Below, one piece after another: positions 1-3,980 of a stretch of 5,040 bases of DNA. Numbering within the stretch: position 1 is the stretch's first letter; every line of letters starts with the position of its first letter. The translations under genes were made by a program, and so were the position numbers. Source of the stretch: Betaproteobacteria bacterium (GTDB lineage: Bacteria > Pseudomonadota > Gammaproteobacteria > Burkholderiales > Usitatibacteraceae); NCBI GenBank assembly GCA_003105245.1, contig PQAI01000277.1, positions 32,363 through 37,402 on the forward strand, read 5' to 3'. Under the pieces are notes generated by a model. That model was not told where the DNA came from and made no database searches. It worked only from the letters and a program-made list of their open reading frames with translations.

Positions 1-405
1 GAGTTCCACGGCGACCGCTACTGGATCGAGGAGGGCGGCAAGCGCTGGTTCACGCCGCTCTTCGTGGTGCTGGTCCTCATCGGCGTCACGGACCTCGTCT
101 TCGCGGTCGATTCCATCCCGGCGATCTTCGCCATCACGGACGACCCCTTCATCGTGATGACCTCCAACATCTTCGCGGTGCTGGGACTTCGCGCGCTCTA
201 CTTCGTGCTGGCCGACCTCGCGGAGCGCTTCCACCTGCTGGTCTACGGGCTGGGCGCCATCCTCGTCTTCGTGGGCCTGAAGATGCTGGCCGTCGACTTC
301 TTCAAGGTGCCCGTGGCCTGGTCGCTCGGCACCGTCGGCATCATCCTGGCGGCCGCCATCTGCGCGAGCCTCCTCATTCCCCCGAAGTCGCCGAAAAAAC
401 CATGA
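1..405 (+). CDS. TerC/Alx-family membrane protein, C-terminal part (5' truncated by window)
   Basis: The reading frame is open from base 1 and stops at TGA 403-405, giving the last 134 residues of a larger integral membrane protein. The GTG at 64 is internal, because homology continues upstream of it. The fragment carries the family hallmark VFAVDSIPAIFAIT (residues 33-46 of the fragment), followed by TSNIFAVLGLRALYF (54-68) and ILVFVGLKML (87-96), closely matching E. coli Alx/TerC as I remember them. About four hydrophobic segments are visible (roughly 17-37, 51-71, 79-98, 105-126), and a short basic tail ends in KSPKKP. The acidic residues D31 and D37 sit within membrane segments, as expected for metal coordination. 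Family knowledge: TerC/Alx proteins export Mn(II) or are linked to tellurite resistance and alkaline pH. Full-length members are about 320 residues, so about 190 N-terminal residues lie outside the window. Any upstream yybP-ykoY-type manganese riboswitch would also be outside. No intrinsic terminator with a T-run follows. Confidence 0.93.
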   Translation, partial: EFHGDRYWIEEGGKRWFTPLFVVLVLIGVTDLVFAVDSIPAIFAITDDPFIVMTSNIFAVLGLRALYFVLADLAERFHLLVYGLGAILVFVGLKMLAVDFFKVPVAWSLGTVGIILAAAICASLLIPPKSPKKP

Positions 406-433
406 CAAATCAATGCGATGGAAGGGGCTTTCG

Positions 434-489
434 CGGACGGGGCGGGGCAGGGGGCCGGGGACCGAAAGGATTTGCCCGGACCCCGTCCG
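434..489 (+). repeat. Imperfect inverted repeat spanning the G-rich block and the dksA promoter
   Basis: CGGACGGGG at 434-442 is exactly complementary to CCCCGTCCG at 481-489. Inside it, GGGCA at 445-449 can pair with TGCCC at 473-477, which would give a two-part stem with a 23-base loop. The right arm covers the -35 box and spacer of the proposed dksA promoter, and the left arm contains the first G-tract of the quadruplex motif. The two structures could therefore not form together on one strand. No T-run follows, so this is not a standard intrinsic terminator for terC. Confidence 0.4.
439..460 (+). other. Putative four-tract G-quadruplex motif upstream of dksA
   Basis: Four runs of at least four guanines lie at 439-442, 444-447, 450-454 and 457-460, separated by loops of only 1, 2 and 2 bases (C, CA, CC). 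A fifth GGGG lies just upstream at 424-427. This satisfies the strict four-tetrad quadruplex pattern, with loops short enough to predict high stability. It lies on the non-template strand of dksA, 11 bases upstream of the proposed -35 box, and would also sit in the 3' UTR of a terC transcript. What is seen is the base pattern; folding and any regulatory role are inference. Confidence 0.55.
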
Positions 490-500
490 TCGGCTAAACT
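472..500 (+). promoter_or_regulatory. Sigma-70-type promoter for dksA
   Basis: TTGCCC at 472-477 (-35) and TAAACT at 495-500 (-10) are separated by exactly 17 bases, each matching the consensus at four of six positions. Transcription would start near 506-508 and leave a 5' leader of about 54 nt before the dksA ATG at 561. This is the only convincing promoter pair in the gap after terC. Confidence 0.6.
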
Positions 501-552
501 AGCGCGCTTTTCCAACGGGCCCGGCCGGTGCCGGGTCCAGCGCCACCAGAGC

Positions 553-558
553 GAGGAG
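553..558 (+). promoter_or_regulatory. Shine-Dalgarno sequence of dksA
   Basis: GAGGAG lies only 2 bases upstream of the ATG at 561, which is tight. It still supports 561 as the start over the in-frame GTG at 528, which would add 11 residues with no family counterpart (including PGPAPP) and has no ribosome site. Confidence 0.6.
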
Positions 559-560
559 AA

Positions 561-983
561 ATGGCCAGCAAGACGAAACCCCTGACCGAGGCGGAAGTCC
601 TCAAGATGCCGAAGTCGGAGTACATGAACGCGGCGCAGCTGCGGTTCTTCCGGGAAAAGCTCCTGGAGCTCCAGCGCCAGCTTCGCGAAAATGCCGGCGC
701 CACGACGGAGCACCTGCGCGAACTCTCCTTCGCCCCCGATCCCGCCGACCGCGCCACCCTCGAGGAAGAACACGCCCTGGAGCTTCGCACCCGCGACCGC
801 GAACGCAAGCTCCTGAAGAAGATCGACGGCGCGCTCGCCCGCATCGAGGACGGCTCCTACGGCTTCTGCGAGGAGACCGGCGAGCCCATCGGGCTGCAGC
901 GGCTCATCGCCCGCCCGACGGCCACGCTGTCCATCGAGGCCCAGGAGCGCCGCGAGATGAAGCAGAAGCTCTACGGCGAATAG
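561..983 (+). CDS. dksA: RNA polymerase-binding transcription factor DksA (degenerate zinc finger)
   Basis: The 140-residue protein belongs to the DksA/TraR family. It binds the RNA polymerase secondary channel and, with ppGpp, represses rRNA promoters and activates amino-acid biosynthesis promoters. An N-terminal helix carries LTEAEVLKMPKSEYMN (8-23). A long coiled coil runs from about 24 to 97, with the functional tip DPADRA at 60-65: D60, D63 and A65 match the E. coli DxxDxA tip that reaches the active site. EEEHALELRTRDRERKLLKK (68-87) is almost the E. coli sequence. The C-terminal finger keeps only C103 of the four zinc ligands; the others are T106, S124 and A127 at unchanged spacing (x2, x17, x2). 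From family knowledge this C-T type fold still forms without four cysteines and may make the factor less dependent on zinc and less redox-sensitive. Length is close to E. coli DksA (151 aa). The gene appears monocistronic, with its own promoter and terminator. Confidence 0.96.
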   Translation: MASKTKPLTEAEVLKMPKSEYMNAAQLRFFREKLLELQRQLRENAGATTEHLRELSFAPDPADRATLEEEHALELRTRDRERKLLKKIDGALARIEDGSYGFCEETGEPIGLQRLIARPTATLSIEAQERREMKQKLYGE

Positions 984-1000
984 CAAGCGCAATTCCGGCG

Positions 1001-1033
1001 AAAAAGGGTGCCTTTGGCACCCTTTTTCTTTTT
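1001..1033 (+). terminator. Intrinsic terminator after dksA
   Basis: AAAAAGGGTGCC (1001-1012) pairs perfectly with GGCACCCTTTTT (1016-1027) around a TTT loop, and is followed by C then five T (1029-1033). It begins 17 nt after the dksA stop. This is a textbook Rho-independent terminator. The A-rich left arm could give weaker termination in the opposite direction, but no minus-strand gene is present. Confidence 0.93.
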
Positions 1034-1044
1034 CCGCGCGAACC

Positions 1045-1050
1045 TATAAT
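1045..1050 (+). promoter_or_regulatory. -10 box of the dienelactone hydrolase promoter
   Basis: TATAAT at 1045-1050 is a perfect sigma-70 -10 element. At the usual 16-18 base spacing, the -35 position falls in the T-rich right arm of the dksA terminator (about 1021-1028) and matches poorly. TTGGCA at 1014-1019 is a better -35 sequence but is 25 bases away, too far. Transcription would start near 1057, leaving a leader of about 44 nt. Confidence 0.6.
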
Positions 1051-1100
1051 CGCCGCTCGCTGTCACTTCCGACTCCCACAATCGCCTTGCCGAGGACTCC

Positions 1101-1964
1101 ATGCGCAATCCGGACTTCATCAACTTCGAGCCCAAAACCCACTTCACCCGAAGGGACTTCGTCATGACGACCCTTGCCACCGGCTTCGCGGCCGCCGTCC
1201 AGCCCGTGGCCGCCTCGACCCAGATCACCACGGACAGCGCCGGACTCGCGGCGGACGAGGTGAAGATCCCCGTGAAGGACGGGGAGGTCCCCGCCTACCG
1301 CGCCATGCCCGCGGGCGGAAAGAACCTGCCCACGGTGCTCGTCGTGCAGGAGATCTTCGGCGTGCACGAGCACATCAAGGACGTCTGCCGGCGCCTCGCG
1401 AAGGCGGGCTACCTCGCCATCGCCCCCGAGCTCTACGCGCGCCAGGGCGACGTCTCCAAGCTCACCGACATCGACCAGATCCGCCCGATCGTGGCCAAGG
1501 TGCCCGACGCGCAAGTGATGTCCGACCTCGATGCCGCCGCGGCCTGGGCCGCGAAGAATGGCGGCGACCCGGCGAAGCTCGCCGTCACCGGCTTCTGCTG
1601 GGGCGGACGCATCACCTGGATGTACGCCGCCCACAACCAGAAGGTGAAGGCGGGCGTGGCCTGGTACGGCCGCGTCGTGGGCCAGCCCAACGAGATGACG
1701 CCGAAGAATCCCATCGACGTGGTGAAGGACATCAACGCGCCCGTGCTGGGCCTGTACGGCGGCGCCGACGGCGGCATCCCCAACGACACGGTGGACCAGA
1801 TGCGCGCGGCGCTGAAGGCCGCAGGCAAGAAGTCGGAGATCCACACCTACCCCGACATGCCGCACGGGTTCCACGCGGACTACCGGCCGACCTACCGCAA
1901 GGAGGCGGCCGTCGACGGCTGGAAGCGCCTGCTCGACTGGTTCAAGAAGCACGGCGTGGCCTGA
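1101..1964 (+). CDS. Tat-exported dienelactone hydrolase family protein
   Basis: A 287-residue alpha/beta hydrolase of the dienelactone hydrolase family (PF01738 type). The N-terminus has a twin-arginine motif TRRDFV (16-21), then a hydrophobic stretch (about 22-38) ending in PVAAS. This indicates Tat export and cleavage near A38, placing the folded enzyme in the periplasm. Catalytic features follow the family order: QEIFG with E84 (counterpart of E36 in Pseudomonas DLH), nucleophile C166 in GFCWGG, D223 in GGADGG, and H255 in PHGFHAD. The cysteine nucleophile is diagnostic of true DLH relatives rather than serine esterases. The ATG at 1101 has GAGGA at 1092-1096. Family reaction: hydrolysis of dienelactones to maleylacetate in chloroaromatic breakdown. 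However, no catechol-pathway genes are nearby and many exported homologues have unknown substrates, so the substrate is open. The EAL gene follows after 12 nt and is probably co-transcribed. Confidence 0.92.
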   Translation: MRNPDFINFEPKTHFTRRDFVMTTLATGFAAAVQPVAASTQITTDSAGLAADEVKIPVKDGEVPAYRAMPAGGKNLPTVLVVQEIFGVHEHIKDVCRRLAKAGYLAIAPELYARQGDVSKLTDIDQIRPIVAKVPDAQVMSDLDAAAAWAAKNGGDPAKLAVTGFCWGGRITWMYAAHNQKVKAGVAWYGRVVGQPNEMTPKNPIDVVKDINAPVLGLYGGADGGIPNDTVDQMRAALKAAGKKSEIHTYPDMPHGFHADYRPTYRKEAAVDGWKRLLDWFKKHGVA

Positions 1965-1976
1965 GCCGGGCGCCCC

Positions 1977-2690
1977 ATGGACCTGGGCGAGGTGCTGGAG
2001 CGGCGGGCGATCACGGTCGTCTTCCAGCCCATCCTCGCCCTGGCCGACGCGCGCATCGTGGGCCACGAGGCCCTGGTGCGCGGTCCCGCGGGCAGCTGGC
2101 TCGAGCCGCCCACGGCCCTCTTCGCCGCCGCGCGCGAGGCGGGCTGCTGGGAGCGGCTCGCGGTCCTGTGCATCCAGGAGACGCTGCGCGCCTTCGCCGC
2201 CCACGGCTCGCGGGGGCTGCTCTTCCTCAACATGTCGCCGCGGTTGGTGCAGCGGCCCGGCTTCGACCCGGTGCGCGCGCGCCGCTTCCTCGAGTCGCTC
2301 GCGCTGCCGCCCGCGAGCGTGGTGATCGAGCTCACGGAGGACTTCCCCGCCATCACCATGCGCCACCTGCGCGAGTCGCTGCTGCTCTATCGCTCGCTCG
2401 GCTTCCGGGTGGCCCTGGACGACCTGGGCGAGGGTTTCTCCACGCTGCGGCTGTGGTCCGAGCTGCGCCCGGAATTCGTGAAGGCCGACAAGCACTTCGT
2501 GCGCGGGGTGGCGCGCGATCCCGTCAAGCGCCAGTTCCTGCGCTCCATGCAGCACATCGCGCGGCGATGCGGGACGCAGGTGATCGCCGAAGGGGTGGAG
2601 GAGGCCGAGGACCTGCGCGCCGTCCGCCGCCTGGGCGTGGCGCTGGCGCAAGGCTGGCTCATCGGCCGCCCGGGGGTGCCGGTCGCCTAG
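1977..2690 (+). CDS. Stand-alone EAL-domain protein, probable c-di-GMP phosphodiesterase
   Basis: The 237-residue protein is essentially one EAL domain, with no visible sensor, GGDEF or membrane segment, so it should be cytoplasmic. Catalytic and metal-binding signatures are complete: FQPI with Q17, the EAL motif EALVR at 31-35, N85 in LNMSP, E118 and E121 in ELTE, DD at 148-149 (DDLGEG, against the usual DDFG), K169 in FVKAD, EGVE at 205-208 and QG at 225-226. This predicts an active enzyme cleaving c-di-GMP to pGpG, lowering c-di-GMP and so favouring motility over biofilm. The one departure is L150 for the usual Phe. The ATG at 1977 has no clear Shine-Dalgarno site. It lies 12 nt after, and in the same frame as, the previous stop, so translational coupling or reinitiation is likely. 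The protein starts only about 10 residues before the domain, so a later start is unlikely. How its activity is controlled cannot be told from the sequence. Confidence 0.93.
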   Translation: MDLGEVLERRAITVVFQPILALADARIVGHEALVRGPAGSWLEPPTALFAAAREAGCWERLAVLCIQETLRAFAAHGSRGLLFLNMSPRLVQRPGFDPVRARRFLESLALPPASVVIELTEDFPAITMRHLRESLLLYRSLGFRVALDDLGEGFSTLRLWSELRPEFVKADKHFVRGVARDPVKRQFLRSMQHIARRCGTQVIAEGVEEAEDLRAVRRLGVALAQGWLIGRPGVPVA

Positions 2691-2696
2691 GGCCGG

Positions 2697-2702
2697 TATA
2701 CT
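2697..2702 (+). promoter_or_regulatory. Possible -10 box upstream of sbtA
   Basis: TATACT at 2697-2702 lies in the 43-base gap between the EAL stop and sbtA and matches the consensus at five of six positions. The -35 region (about 2674-2680, G-rich, inside the EAL gene) is poor, so the promoter may need an activator or may be weak. Transcription would start near 2709, giving a short leader of about 25 nt. Confidence 0.45.
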
Positions 2703-2733
2703 TCGCGCGAGCTTCGCCACCCCGCCGATCGTC

Positions 2734-3672
2734 TTGCTTCCCGATCCCCTCGTCCTCTTCTTCCTCCTGGGCCTCGTCGCGAGGCTGCTGCGCTCCGACC
2801 TCAAGGTGCCGGAGGCGCTCTACGAGGCGCTCGCCCTGTACCTGCTGCTCGCCATCGGCCTCAAGGGAGGCGTCGAGCTCGCGAGCCATCCCCTGGGCGG
2901 GCTGGGCGCGAAGATCGCCGGCGTCCTCGCGCTCGGGTTCGCCACGCCGGTCGTCGCGTACGCCGCGCTGCGCGGCCTGGGGCGCCTGCCCGTGGCCGAC
3001 AGCGCCTCCATCGCCGGGCACTACGGCTCCGTGAGCGTGGTGACCTTCGCCGTGGCCACCGGCTGGCTCGCCTCGCGCGGCGTCGCGCACGAGCCGTACA
3101 TGGCGCTCTTCGTGGCGCTGCTCGAGGTGCCGGGCATCCTCGTGGGGATCGCGATCGCGCGCCTGCACGCGCCCGGCAGGGTGGCCTGGGGCCGGCTCGC
3201 GCACGAGGTCTTCCTCGGCAAGGGGATCGTGCTGCTCATCGGCGGCCTGGCGATCGGCTGGGCCGCGGGCCCCGCACAGTTCGCGCCGCTCAAGCCGCTC
3301 TTCGCGGACCTCTTCAAGGGCGTACTCGCCTTCTTCCTGCTGGAGATGGGCCTCGTGGTCGCGAGCCAGCTGGGCGAACTGCGGCGCGCGGGCCTCTTCC
3401 TGCCGGCCTTCGCCCTCGCCGCGCCCGTCGCGTTCGGCGCGGCCGGCGCGTGGGCGGGAACGGCGCTGGGGTTCACGCCGGGCGGCGCGGCGATCGTGGC
3501 CACTCTCGCCGCTAGCGCCTCCTACATCGCGGCACCCACCGCCATGCGCATCGCGATCCCGGAGGCGAGCCCGGCGCTGTCGCTCACGGCGGCCCTGGGC
3601 GTCACCTTCCCGTTCAACCTCTTCGTCGGCATCCCCCTCTACCACCGCTTCGCCGCCGCGGCGGCCGGCTGA
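2734..3672 (+). CDS. sbtA: SbtA-like sodium-dependent bicarbonate permease
   Basis: A 312-residue, very hydrophobic protein with about ten membrane segments in two halves (roughly 5-20, 29-49, 58-80, 94-112, 120-142, then 160-178, 193-211, 220-245, 250-268, 283-303). This agrees with the inverted five-plus-five repeat of the SbtA family (PF05982). Recognisable family blocks are VPEALYEALALYLLLAIGLKGG (25-46), GHYGSVSVVTF (95-105), EVPGI (131-135), YIAAPTAMRIAIPEASPAL (264-282) and LGVTFPFN (288-295). SbtA imports bicarbonate with Na+ in cyanobacteria. This version is shorter than the roughly 370-residue cyanobacterial protein because the central cytoplasmic loop is only about 17 residues (143-159). 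It also has SASYIAAP where cyanobacterial SbtA has an SSSDISGP-type segment, so the substrate is not certain. The start is TTG with no visible Shine-Dalgarno; no ATG or GTG lies upstream in frame within the gap, and the next Met is residue 123. The family call is strong, bicarbonate transport less so. Confidence 0.88.
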   Translation: MLPDPLVLFFLLGLVARLLRSDLKVPEALYEALALYLLLAIGLKGGVELASHPLGGLGAKIAGVLALGFATPVVAYAALRGLGRLPVADSASIAGHYGSVSVVTFAVATGWLASRGVAHEPYMALFVALLEVPGILVGIAIARLHAPGRVAWGRLAHEVFLGKGIVLLIGGLAIGWAAGPAQFAPLKPLFADLFKGVLAFFLLEMGLVVASQLGELRRAGLFLPAFALAAPVAFGAAGAWAGTALGFTPGGAAIVATLAASASYIAAPTAMRIAIPEASPALSLTAALGVTFPFNLFVGIPLYHRFAAAAAG

Positions 3673-3674
3673 CC

Positions 3675-3980
3675 ATGGACACCCATCCGCGAAAACTGCT
3701 GGTGATCATCGCCGAGGCGGCCCTCGAGCGGGAGCTCGTGGCCGACGCGAAGCGCCTGGGCGCGCTCGGCCACACGGTGCACGACGTGCGCGGCGGCGGC
3801 CGGCACGGCACGCGCGCCGGCGACTGGGAGGCCGACCGCTCGATCGAGCTGAAGGTGATCGCCACCGAGGCGGTGGCCGAGGCGATCGCGCGGCATGTGC
3901 TCGCCACCTACTGCCCGGACTACTCGGTCACGATGTTCCTCGCCGACGCGCAGGTCCTCCGCCCGGAGAAGTTCCCCTGA
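3675..3980 (+). CDS. sbtB: SbtB-like PII-family regulatory protein
   Basis: A 101-residue PII-fold protein. Strand one is KLLVIIAEA (7-15). A helix follows, then HTVHDVRGGGRHGTRAGDW (33-51) in the position of the second strand and T-loop, SIELKVIAT (56-64), and YSVTMFLADAQVLRPEKF (83-100). The GGGR...G segment matches the nucleotide-binding base of the SbtB T-loop (GGKGSRN type). It lacks the tyrosine of the GlnB/GlnK T-loop, so uridylylation is not expected, and it ends before the C-terminal Cys-containing extension of cyanobacterial SbtB. The only cysteine is C80. SbtB proteins are trimers that bind adenine nucleotides (cAMP, AMP, ADP, ATP) and dock on SbtA to gate bicarbonate uptake. The ATG lies 2 nt after the sbtA stop and has no Shine-Dalgarno, so translational coupling to sbtA is likely. 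Pairing with an SbtA relative is strong support for the call. Confidence 0.87.
   Translation: MDTHPRKLLVIIAEAALERELVADAKRLGALGHTVHDVRGGGRHGTRAGDWEADRSIELKVIATEAVAEAIARHVLATYCPDYSVTMFLADAQVLRPEKFP
3965..3971 (+). promoter_or_regulatory. Shine-Dalgarno sequence of the lipoprotein hydrolase, inside sbtB
   Basis: GGAGAAG lies 8 bases upstream of the ATG at 3980, within the last codons of sbtB. Together with the TGATG stop-start overlap, it fixes the start of the next gene. Confidence 0.65.

Noticed and set aside
528..560. GTG at 528 as the dksA start
   Set aside because: It adds 11 residues without family counterpart, lies close to the predicted transcription start and has no ribosome site; the ATG at 561 has GAGGAG just upstream.
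1014..1019. TTGGCA as the -35 box for the TATAAT at 1045
   Set aside because: The spacer would be 25 bases, too long for a sigma-70 promoter, and the sequence is part of the dksA terminator hairpin.
1044..2804. 586-codon open frame on the minus strand, with further long minus-strand frames at 2659-3645 and 3920-5008
   Set aside because: These lie antisense to well-supported genes, have low-complexity His/Arg/Gly/Ala-rich translations with no recognisable domain, and are expected by chance where third codon positions are mostly G or C.
2168..3034. 288-codon plus-strand frame overlapping the EAL gene and the start of sbtA
   Set aside because: The translation is Arg/Ala/Pro-rich and has no family features, while the two genes it overlaps have complete motifs in other frames.
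3652..3665. 14-bp perfect palindrome (GCCGCCG/CGGCGGC) at the end of sbtA, 9 bases before the sbtB start
   Set aside because: It encodes the run of alanines at the sbtA C-terminus and leaves little room for a loop; alanine codons in GC-rich DNA readily produce such palindromes.
3151..3889. GCGATCGC octamers at 3151-3158 and 3882-3889, resembling the cyanobacterial HIP1 repeat, inside sbtA and sbtB
   Set aside because: Only two copies are seen, both fitting Ala-Ile-Ala codons, and base usage of these genes resembles their neighbours, so they are no evidence of recent transfer from cyanobacteria.
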